Origin: Verrucomicrobiaceae bacterium
GTDB lineage: Bacteria > Verrucomicrobiota > Verrucomicrobiia > Verrucomicrobiales > Akkermansiaceae
Length of the DNA stretch: 57,094 nt
Direction: 5' to 3'
Assembly (NCBI GenBank): GCA_027487435.1
Contig: JAIYDP010000233.1
Location: 1-57,094 of the forward strand
Shown: positions 1-7,372 of the stretch, piece after piece
Position numbering within the stretch: position 1 is the first letter of the stretch
Layout of the letters: each line of letters begins with the position of its first letter
The notes under the pieces: model-generated
The model's database searches: none
Told to the model about the DNA's origin: nothing
What the model saw: only the letters and a program-made list of their open reading frames with translations
Position numbers and translations under genes: made by a program

Positions 1-2206
1 TGGCAGTGCCTTCTCGTACCGTCCAATCGACTCCACAGGCAGCGAGCGCCGTTCCACCCCCCCCTCGGCCGCAAGCGCGCGGCGCTTTGAGACGTGCGCC
101 GCATTGACCATGACAAGCGCTGCATTTGAAAAGTCCCCAACCCCTAAAAAGCAGTCGATCGCGCTTTCGAACCGCGCCCCTGCTGCGTCCAAGTCCCCCC
201 CCCCCAGCGCGCGCTGCGCGAGCTCGTTGTCAACGCCGGCTTTTCGCCGCAGGACGCTTCGCTTCAGCCGCGACGCGCTCGTGACATTGGCGCGCGCTAA
301 CAGAGACAAAGCGTTGTCAAAGTAAGTCGCAGCGGCGGCTAACAGCGCGGGCTGGGAAAAGGACTCAAGCGCTTTCAGCGCGGGAACAGAAAGGGGGGGG
401 GTGCGGCCTTGTTGTGAAGAGAGCGCGACCGCAGAGGGGTTCTCTTGCAGGAGGGGTTCTTCCCTTCGCTTCGTCGCGAGGCTGGCTGCGACATCACCGA
501 CGCAGCGCATCGCCTCCGCGAGCATCTCCAACTTAAAAATGAGACTTTTAACGATAGCTAAGGCCGCACCTCATCGTCGCCGAAGGGGGAGGGGGTGAAA
601 TTCGACAGTGACGTCAGCAACTGCAGCGCAGATTCAAACCGTCCGCCACCCACGTGGCGCTTCGCAGCCGCGAGGAGGAGCTCCCCCCGCATGCGCTCGA
701 GCCGCCGCAGCAGCGCCGCGTCGAGGCTCGCTTCGCTTCGGAGCGAATCGAGGCCTTGTTGCACGTACGACAACGCTGCATTTAAATCAGCCTCCGACAC
801 ATCACCCTCTGCTAGCACGAGCGCACCCGCGTCATTTCCTCCTGCGCGCGCGGGGGGGGACCTTCGCGAGTCGTCGACGGGCCAAACTCCGCGCGCGACG
901 GCTCGGTGGCAATTTTGGCACGGCGCGGCGTCGTGGGAGAAGACGTGGACGCAGAGGTGGGTAGAAATGAGCTTCTCGTATGTCGAGGCAACGAGAATCG
1001 CGTGGGGGGGGGTGGATTTCAAAAGGTCCAAGGCGCGCTGGTAGAGCCACCGCCGCCTCGTGCGGGTGTCGGCGCCGCGGCGGTTGGCGAGGCGGTTGGC
1101 GAGGCGGAGGCAGAGCATTGCGACAGGGAACGAAAAGTCGTCTGACGATTCGGAGGGGGGGGCTGGAAAGAGGTCGAGCTGCGTTGCGCCGGGCCTGCGG
1201 TGGAGGAGGTAGGGGGAGGCCTCGTCGACGCACGCGGCGAGGAGCCACTGCGTGAGGTCGGACGTGGCGGCCTCAACGTCGGCGAGGCGGACGGCAAAGG
1301 ACTGAAAGGAGGGGATGTCTTCCGTCTTTAGCGCGTGGTACCCCTCCAGTACGCCGTTGGAGACCCTAGGGGGGGGGTTAGATTCTGGAGGGGGTGGGGT
1401 TGTTGAACCAGCAGACGAGAACTTCCGGGACGTGGGCGAAGATGTTGTCAAGCCAAAGGTCAAGGAATGAGGAGGGTTGTGGCTGCGAGGAGTCGCGAAG
1501 GTGGACAGAGAATTTGCGGTCCTTGTGCGTCCACACCCGCAGGTCCGACCCGACGAGAAGGGACACGCCATGTGCGTGCCAAGTGTAGAAGTGGCGCGAC
1601 GGGCTGCGCGTGGCGAGGTTTTGGAGGGGTGGGGGTGTCTGAATGAGTGCGGACGTAGCGTGAGGGGATAGGGGGGGGGGGTTGGCGTCGCTGCCTTCGC
1701 GTGGATCATGGGAGGGGGGGGACCTCATGTTGGAGGGGGTGGGGCCATTGTCAACGACAAGAGTCGTACCCACGCGTTGGACCGTCAGGGACAGCTCTTC
1801 GGTTGTGAAAGGAGCCTTCAGCAGCTTCTTGAGGTTTTCAGCCGTTGTAATGACGTCGACGTCGGCAAAAGCTTTGCGAGCGGCGTCAGAGAAGTCGTGG
1901 CCATTGCCGAACAGAGAAAACCTAGAGAGTGAAACGCAGTTGGAAGATTTCGAACAAGGAAGACGCTTCCGTCGAGACCACCATGTTTTCAATGATGTCC
2001 TTCGCGTTTCTTTCGCTGATAACGAGGTCTGAAGAGGCTGAGCGAGGAGCCTGTTCGTGTGAGCAAACAAGAGGGAAAAGATGCGTCTTGGGCGTGAGCT
2101 GTGGCGTCCTTGTAGGTCCTCCGAATTGGAGTGCTTCTTTTCGAGAGGTCATAGGAGGAAATGGGAGAGATGGAGGGATGCGGAAACGAAAACAGGGAAA
2201 CTGCAT
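1..2206 (-). CDS. EDRF1: EDRF1-like protein, partial (C-terminal end lies beyond the left edge)
   Basis: Product resembles erythroid differentiation-related factor 1, a conserved eukaryotic protein whose animal member is linked to transcriptional control; its molecular role here is unknown. Three junctions restore one frame: introns 1922-1955 (34 nt), 1366-1408 (43 nt) and 532-569 (38 nt). After splicing the family core can be read: LLKAPF near the start, LLVGSD, a LWLDN stretch, then VCWVSNG followed by KTEDIPSF, matching EDRF1's LLKLPF, MLVGSN, YWLDN and KTEEIP blocks in the same order. A later part (LSYVQQGLDSL) and the helical region reading into the window edge fit the TPR-like second half. 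The start at 2206 is the most upstream in-frame ATG; an ATG at about 2152 is an alternative. Family assignment is confident; the N-terminus is not. Confidence 0.75.
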
Positions 2207-2423
2207 CCATCTAGTCGAATGTACAAGTCACATGTACACCAAACATTCGAGAGACTTCCGCCCTTTTCTACAGTGTGCTAGCGACGGGCGCTCGTAGTCA
2301 TTTCATTCGGAGCGTCCATTTGTGTCAGCGGGTCCTGAGGAGGATGACTGAAACCTTAAACTTAGACTGACTCACATCCGGTGTGTGTTTCTCCCACTCC
2401 GACTCAACGGAAAGAGCACCCAG

Positions 2424-2621
2424 TCATTCAACTTTGGCGAACCGCACCAACTCTTCAGTTTCTTCGCATGGACATTCTAACAGTAAGTGCAGGATGTTAA
2501 TCAACAAGCTGTTAAGGCTGGTACGTGGCAGATAGTCATATTCGACGAATGACTTGGACCGCTGTGTGACACGAGCGTCGGGGCAAAGATTACGCCGCTG
2601 TGGAGGGACGTTTGAAATCAT
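2424..2621 (-). CDS. Candidate 65-aa ORF, unknown
   Basis: An uninterrupted ATG-started frame of 65 codons with a plausible amphipathic helix (SLLINILHLLLE) followed by an acidic tail (CEETEELVRF). It lies inside the 1-kb gap and overlaps nothing assigned. No family is recognised. Composition looks more protein-like than the alternative frames, but length alone is not significant and no splice junction supports it. It could be a real small gene, one exon of a larger one, or chance. Confidence 0.25.
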   Translation of the reverse strand: MISNVPPQRRNLCPDARVTQRSKSFVEYDYLPRTSLNSLLINILHLLLECPCEETEELVRFAKVE

Positions 2622-2740
2622 GGGAGTGCATCATGTGAAAGCGCATCACTCCTGATAATGAAAACGGGATTGTGGGATTGAGTAGGATTGCGCAGTGAAG
2701 ACAAGAATTAACTGAGCGAAGCGAAGTTCACTTTGGGGAG

Positions 2741-2769
2741 GCGGATGACATGGTATTCATGTCCTCCGC
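2741..2769. repeat. Inverted repeat (hairpin), 12-bp arms
   Basis: Arms 2741-2752 and 2758-2769 are complementary at 11 of 12 positions around a 5-nt loop (GTATT). It sits in the intergenic region upstream of the methyltransferase. It could form a stem-loop in a transcript or a protein-binding palindrome; no function is indicated by its neighbours. Confidence 0.5.
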
Positions 2770-2867
2770 TTGACATGACATGCATGACAGCGCCTTATGG
2801 AGGGACAGCGGCGAAACCTAGTGCATCAGTACTTGAAGAAGAGCCCGAGAGGGATTGAAATCTTGAC

Positions 2868-3079
2868 TCAGACAAGGCTGAAACTATTGAGGTGTGATCG
2901 TCACAGATATCAGAACTTAAACTCATCAAAAATACTCAAAACCAATGTAAGAAGAATGAAGCCTCACCGTGAGGAATCGGATCGAATAGAGAAAGAAAGT
3001 CGCGGGACCTGAACTGATTAGAACAGCGTGTCAGAAGGTCTGAGCGTCCAAGAACATTGAATCAGACAAGGCTGAAACT
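2868..3079. repeat. Pair of short direct repeats
   Basis: An 18-bp word (TCAGACAAGGCTGAAACT) occurs at 2868-2885 and again, identical, at 3062-3079. Similarity continues for about 30 bp after each copy (ATTGAG, then TCACA and TCAG). The copies are 194 bp apart in otherwise unassigned DNA. They may mark an old local duplication or paired regulatory sites. Both contain CTGA, but no partner box C motif is convincing, so I do not call a snoRNA. Confidence 0.55.
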
Positions 3080-3234
3080 GTATTGAGACTTATTCATCAC
3101 AAAGGTCAGTTCAGAGAATCATCACGTATCACAATCGAGGGGAGTACAACAGGCTTCGAGATCTACCTCAACACGGTTCCATCGAAGGGGGGTGTCCGAA
3201 GATAACAGTTTCCTGTTAGGACAATGGAGCAGGA

Positions 3235-3980
3235 ATGAAAATCGTCCACGTCGTCAGTGCCACGGTGGCTACAGTTGCACTTGTATTTGGAGTGCTTTCT
3301 CAGAATCAGTCAGCTCGTCAGTGGCTCGTGTCTTCGTTGTTACTTCATAAGGGCGAAGATATGATCAAAGGAACACGAAAGTACAAGGCGCCGGTGTTCA
3401 ACGGTGTCTCTGGCGACATTCTTGAAATCGGAGCTGGAGCCGGCGTTAACTTCGAATTTTTCTCGAATATCTCGTCTTATGTCGCTGTGGAGCCAAATCT
3501 GTACTTTCATCAAAAGCTGCGGGAGAATGCATTGGGCGCAGGAATTCCAGGTTCATACGACTGATGTTTTTTCTCATCCAGTCAGAGTCAGCAATCAGCA
3601 TACTTCCGGTCACGTTGGAAGAGTATCTCGCTTCGTCTCAAAAGCGATTCGACTATGTCGTCTCGTCGCACTTGCTCTGCACCGTCGACGATCCAGCGCA
3701 CGCTCTCAAACTCTTTCAACAGGCCCTCAAGCCCGGAGGCACCTACGCGTTTTTCGACCATGTGTTGAATGAAAAATCCTCAACTATCTCGTTTCTGCAA
3801 AAATCGATGTCTCCTGTATTCCAAGTGATTGGAGATGGATGTCATCCAGATCGGGATATCAAAAAAGTCATCCTCGCCGCCGGATTCGACGACGTTCAAG
3901 TAGATGAGTTTGATTTGGTTTCCTTCCCCTTCTTTGTACGAAGCCATATCAGAGGAAGAGCGTCCATGTCGAACCTATGA
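3235..3980 (+). CDS. METTL7/TMT1-like SAM-dependent methyltransferase, membrane anchored
   Basis: Predicted class I methyltransferase of the METTL7 (thiol methyltransferase) family. Exons 3235-3550 and 3586-3980 flank a 35-nt intron and give exactly 237 codons (236 aa), close to the family's roughly 244. Residues about 4-22 form a hydrophobic helix like the ER/lipid-droplet anchor of METTL7 proteins. The SAM-binding motif I reads LEIGAGAGVNF; later blocks LLCTVDD, LKPGGTYAFFDHV and a C-terminal RSHIRG match the family's LVLCSV, LRPGGAFYFMEHV and RPHIYG. A short upstream ATG at 3224 opens a 4-codon reading frame that overlaps the start, a possible uORF. The 3' end faces the small basic-protein gene, whose stop codon is 38 bp away. 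Confidence 0.8.
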
Positions 3981-4009
3981 CCCGCTGACGCTTGAATGCA
4001 CTAAAGATC

Positions 4010-4015
4010 AATAAA
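4010..4015 (+). terminator. AATAAA polyadenylation signal
   Basis: AATAAA lies 29 bp after the methyltransferase stop and just before the stop of the convergent minus-strand gene at 4019. If used, cleavage would fall inside the neighbour's 3' coding end, so the two transcripts probably overlap. Confidence 0.4.
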
Positions 4016-4018
4016 CGT

Positions 4019-4376
4019 TTAATCTTGCTCCATGTCGTCAAATTTTTCTTTAAGCTTTCGCTGCTTTCGTTCGCGCTTTTTCTCGTGGGGCTTCTTTGAT
4101 ATTTGATGAACCCGCACACGATGAAGCGCTTTCCCCACTCTCATTTCAACACAGGAAGGGTCTTCCTGAGGCTTCTCACGACTCTCGTCTTGGCCTAAAC
4201 TCTTCATGGCGTCTGCTAAATCACCTTCGATCTCCTGGGGCTGTTAGGACTGCCTAACGCACCCAGACTTTGGAATCTTCTTGTGCCTTCTTTTCGGAAA
4301 CACGATGAAGTTCTTTCTCGGCAGCATACAATCGATCTTGCTTGGCCTTGGTTCTCTTTTTTCGTCCTCCTCCCAT
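4019..4376 (-). CDS. Small lysine/arginine-rich protein, unknown
   Basis: Splicing a very short intron (4235-4262, 28 nt; a 22-nt version is also in frame) joins an ATG-started exon to the following frame and gives 110 codons (109 aa). The N-terminus is MGGGRKKRTKAKQDRLY and the C-terminus is strongly basic (KKPHEKKRERKQRKLKEKF). Such composition is common in nucleolar or ribosome-biogenesis factors, but I do not recognise a family. Composition is uniform on both sides of the junction, which supports the splice. The gene is convergent with the methyltransferase and lies back-to-back with the esterase gene, with 24 bp between the two start codons. Confidence 0.55.
4235..4262 (-). other. 28-nt hairpin-forming intron
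   Basis: The intron starts GTGCG and ends CCCCAG. It contains GTTAGG and CCTAAC, perfectly complementary and 4 nt apart, so the 5' half can fold onto the branch-like CTAAC. An alternative AG gives a 22-nt intron in the same frame. Confidence 0.5.
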
Positions 4377-4400
4377 ATTTAAAATGTACTTTTAACTGTC

Positions 4401-5816
4401 ATGAATGCAAACGACGTTGTTTTGACCCTGGCGCTTCTGTCTAGTGCTTTGGGACTAGACACTTCGTTTCGCATTGCTGCGGTTTCTGAGCCAGGATATG
4501 GCGTGTTTGTTAAGGCCAATGCATCCCTTTTTGATCACTACGACAGCCAGGGTGCTGGGAAGTTGGTCTGTTCCTCCGGAATATGCAATTTGCCAGCGTT
4601 TATTGAAGAAAATAACCTGATTTCCTACGAGATAGTGTCCAAACCTGTGAATGTTTCTTCTTTCTGCAGCAGTGAAGGCGAGCGTGTGTTGCAGACTCCG
4701 TCCGTCATTGGAAAGAAGTCACACGTCCCAACTGTATCTCCGCATTCGTTCAAGTTACTCACCCTTCAGTCGCGTCGAGTGACTCTGCTCCGAGACTGGC
4801 CTGATGCCTTAATATACTTTAAGTGCGTAGACGACGGGTTGTGGTCGGACTGGGCGATGGCGGAGATGAAACCGTTGCGGGATGGAGAGTTCTTTCTCAA
4901 TGACTTTGCGCCGGACTGTCTTCTCGCGTTTACATTTAAGAGCTCGAACGGCCAGTACGACCCTGCAGCGCATGGGAAGCTGCCGGACCCTTACGTTACT
5001 CGGTTTGCGGACGTGTTCATCCTCCAGGAGAACGTTTTTAACTACAGGCCGTCGCCAACCATCAAGAGCTCGAAAGTTGTGACGCACGCCGTCTCCTCGT
5101 CCGTTTCTGGGATTCCGTCGCGGTCAATCAGGGTGTATCTCCCGCGGAACTTTGAAAAGGCCAAGACGTACCCCCCTGCGGTCCTTTTTCATGACGGCCA
5201 GAATGTGTTTGCCCCAGGAGGGCCTTTTGGATGTTGGGATGCGGATTCGACTGTGGACGATTTGATCAAGGACGGACAGCTCGCTGAGGTTGTCATGATT
5301 GCTGTTGACAACAGCGACAACAGGATACAGGAGTACCTGCCCCCCTCTGATGCCTACAAGGGCCAAACTGGAATCGCCGATAAGTACGTTCAATTCCTTC
5401 GAAGGGATGTGCTTCCGCTTGTTGCGAAGGAGTACAACGTCGAGACGGCAAGCGTGACAACGGTAGGGTCATCGATGGGAGGCCTTCTCTCTGCTTACAT
5501 GGCTATTCATGGTGGCCTCGCCTCGTCTGCCATTATCATGTCCCCGTCGCTGTGGATCAGCCCGAACTTCAGGAATATGGCAGCGAGTTCTAGTGTGTGG
5601 CCTTCAGTGCTCTACATGGACCTGGGAACTGATGAGGGCGACGATATGTGGCCCTATTTCTGGCCTCTCTATGACAGTGCAATCTTGTCGAACGAGTTCG
5701 TTTTCGGAAAGAGCCTTCTCACTGCGGTCGGATGCGGGGACGAGCACAACGAAGCTGCTTGGGCCAAGAGGCTCCCGCTTGCGTTACAATTTGTTCACGA
5801 CTCTCGATATCAATAG
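4401..5816 (+). CDS. Secreted alpha/beta-hydrolase, putative esterase
   Basis: A single uninterrupted 471-aa frame. The first ~18 residues (VVLTLALLSSALG) form a signal peptide. The C-terminal half has the esterase D/enterochelin-esterase type of alpha/beta-hydrolase fold: an early strand PPAVLFHDGQNVF, the nucleophile elbow GSSMGG near residue 355, an acidic residue in YMDLGTDEGDD, and a late His in GCGDEHNEAAW, giving a complete Ser-Asp-His triad. The N-terminal ~200 residues are unlike the catalytic half and may be a carbohydrate-binding or beta-sandwich module. The substrate is not predictable; related bacterial enzymes hydrolyse siderophore, feruloyl or acetyl esters. It is intron-free, unlike most neighbours, which is compatible with, but does not prove, later acquisition. 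Confidence 0.75.
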   Translation: MNANDVVLTLALLSSALGLDTSFRIAAVSEPGYGVFVKANASLFDHYDSQGAGKLVCSSGICNLPAFIEENNLISYEIVSKPVNVSSFCSSEGERVLQTPSVIGKKSHVPTVSPHSFKLLTLQSRRVTLLRDWPDALIYFKCVDDGLWSDWAMAEMKPLRDGEFFLNDFAPDCLLAFTFKSSNGQYDPAAHGKLPDPYVTRFADVFILQENVFNYRPSPTIKSSKVVTHAVSSSVSGIPSRSIRVYLPRNFEKAKTYPPAVLFHDGQNVFAPGGPFGCWDADSTVDDLIKDGQLAEVVMIAVDNSDNRIQEYLPPSDAYKGQTGIADKYVQFLRRDVLPLVAKEYNVETASVTTVGSSMGGLLSAYMAIHGGLASSAIIMSPSLWISPNFRNMAASSSVWPSVLYMDLGTDEGDDMWPYFWPLYDSAILSNEFVFGKSLLTAVGCGDEHNEAAWAKRLPLALQFVHDSRYQ

Positions 5817-6263
5817 CTTTGAGATGCTGTGCATCTCCTGTACTCTAAGATAAACATAATTTGGCGCCTCTCCCTCACGGCTGTTGCTCCCTTCCTGCCG
5901 CACGTGGCGCCCTTGACTCTTTTCCTGCCGCCATGACCTCTCCACCCGCCTCCAAACCCCTTTCTGTCGACCTCGCCTTCCAGCCATTCTAACCCGCCTC
6001 AGCCATTCAATTCCCTTCTTACTCCTGTCAAAGAATCGCATGCATGGGCTGCGCTGTTTCCGTCGCGCTCCTTCTATCCCTTTGTACCCCTGCCCATCCT
6101 TCATAAGGTTGCTGTCCACACAATTGTACGCATCCGTCTGCGACAAATGGTGATGAATCAAAGCAAGAGTGCAGTCGTTGACGGTCCAGGAAACAGAATC
6201 GGGCCAGCAGAAACTAGCCGAGCTGTAACAAAATCTCTAAATTACAGGTTAAATATTTGTTAA
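5817..6263. other. 447-bp intergenic region, pyrimidine-rich, no gene seen
   Basis: Between the esterase stop and the crotonase start. It opens with a perfect hairpin at 5821-5837 (7-bp arms GAGATGC/GCATCTC, 3-nt loop), 4 bp after the esterase stop and so in its 3' UTR. The middle is C/T-rich on the plus strand. A 125-aa antisense frame spans it but is low-complexity, basic and unsupported by splicing or homology. Confidence 0.5.
5821..5837 (+). terminator. 3' UTR stem-loop after the esterase gene
   Basis: Perfect inverted repeat, 7-bp stem with a TGT loop, immediately after the stop codon. It could influence 3'-end formation or mRNA stability; it does not match the histone stem-loop consensus. 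Confidence 0.35.
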
Positions 6264-7370
6264 ATGATTCGAAGATTCTTCAGGGCATTTTCGTCTTTGT
6301 TTGAATAACTACGAGTCCTTTCTGATCAAAACAGTGTGAAAATTGATCGATCTGAGAAAGGCATTGCGATTCTGCAGTTGAACCGTCCCGACCAAATGAA
6401 TGCATTGAGCGTTTCAATGGGCGAAGAGTTCCAAGCGGCCGTCAGGTCCCTTGCGACCGACAAATCCGTTCGATCCGTCATTCTGACCGGCAGCGGCCAA
6501 GCCTTCTCAGCTGGAGGCGATCTATCTTTCCTGCATGCAAGGACAAAGTGCTCAAGATCGACATCAAAGGGTCTGATTGCTCTAGGGACACTGCTGAAGG
6601 AAACGTCTCAGAAATGCTCAAGTTTTACAATCGATTCCTCTCTCTGCGCACAATTCCGGCTCCAGTCATAGCCGCAATCAACGGCAGCGCGATCGGCGCT
6701 GGCCTTGCTGTCGCCCTTGCTAGCGACATCCGCTACGTCGCCAATGACGCCAAGTGCCCCACCCTCCATCCCCCCCCCCTTCCTTATGCCCACAGGGTCG
6801 GCCTCACATTCGCCTCCCTTGGCCTCCATCCAGGTTCCATGCCCACCCCCCCACACTCACAGCGCAGGCATGGGTTCGACGCATTTTCTCTCCCTCGTCG
6901 GGGGCTCACAAGTCGCCGCCAAGATGCTCCTCACAGGCACCCCCCCCTCCACTCCTCCCACAAGCTCACAGCGCCAGGAGAGGTCATCACAGGCTCCGAG
7001 TTCGCTCGCCTCGGGTGCCAGCCTCCCCTCCCTTCAATCTAACCCCCCTCCCCCCCCGCGCCCCTGCAGCCTTGCCGTGTCCGCCCACGATGCGGGTGAC
7101 GTCGTCCCCGAGGCCATCAAACTCGCAAACAAGATTTCAAAGCAGAGCCCGACGGCGGTGTCCCTTTGCGTCGAGTCCTTGCGACGAGTCTCGGGCCACC
7201 GGCTGGAGGAGCGGCTGCAGCGCGAGGCTGAGGGCACATCAATTTTTGATTGGGCTGATGGCGTAGCGCAAGCAGTGTCGTATGCGTCCCCGGAGATGCT
7301 CGAGGGCCTCGCTGCATTAAAAGAACGACGTTCGCCTGATTTTAGTTCGTTTCAGCGCGTGAACGCGTAG
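6264..7370 (+). CDS. Mitochondrial enoyl-CoA hydratase/isomerase family protein (crotonase)
   Basis: Seven exons (6264-6298, 6335-6547, 6586-6753, 6796-6833, 6868-6936, 6978-7014, 7070-7370) total 861 nt, exactly 287 codons. The start MIRRFFRAFSS looks like a mitochondrial presequence. The spliced protein reads through the whole crotonase fold: GSGQAFSAGGDLSFL (oxyanion-hole strand), PVIAAINGSAIGAGL, LGLHPGMGSTHFL, MLLTGEVITG and a C-terminal helical trimerisation region. It therefore acts on an acyl-CoA thioester, probably in fatty-acid or branched-chain amino-acid breakdown; the exact substrate is open. Introns are 36, 38, 42, 34, 41 and 55 nt; the fifth (6937-6977) begins with GC rather than GT. 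Three contain runs of 7-9 C. The stop lies 2 bp from, or overlaps, the end of the convergent Cache-VWA gene. Confidence 0.85.
6937..6977 (+). other. GC-AG intron in the crotonase gene
   Basis: The exon ends CACAG and the intron begins GCACCC and ends CGCCAG (41 nt). Only this splice joins MLLTG to EVITGSEF in frame. No GT donor nearby preserves the conserved block. Confidence 0.7.
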
Positions 7371-7372
7371 AT

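Larger units (their letters stand above)
2207..3234. other. 1-kb intergenic region, no confident gene
   Basis: This is the longest stretch without a recognised gene between two assigned genes, unusual in a window where gaps are mostly under 100 bp. It separates the divergent EDRF1-like and methyltransferase genes and so should hold both promoters. It contains a weak candidate ORF, a hairpin and a pair of direct repeats, each listed separately. I see no tRNA or rRNA in it. Confidence 0.6.

Noticed and set aside
558..1300. Several overlapping plus- and minus-strand ORFs rich in Arg, Ala and Pro
   Set aside because: They are out-of-frame readings of the GC-rich EDRF1-like exon, whose own frame carries the conserved blocks.
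2797..3012. 71-aa plus-strand ORF upstream of the methyltransferase
   Set aside because: Spans the direct-repeat copy, has a Lys/Arg-rich random-looking composition, and no splice or family support.
2737..3100. Possible box C/D snoRNA
   Set aside because: CTGA boxes are present but no RTGATGA box at a suitable distance with a closing terminal stem.
5784..6161. 125-aa minus-strand ORF between esterase and crotonase
   Set aside because: Basic, low-complexity, overlaps the esterase coding end, and lacks splice or family support; probably a shadow of a pyrimidine-rich spacer.
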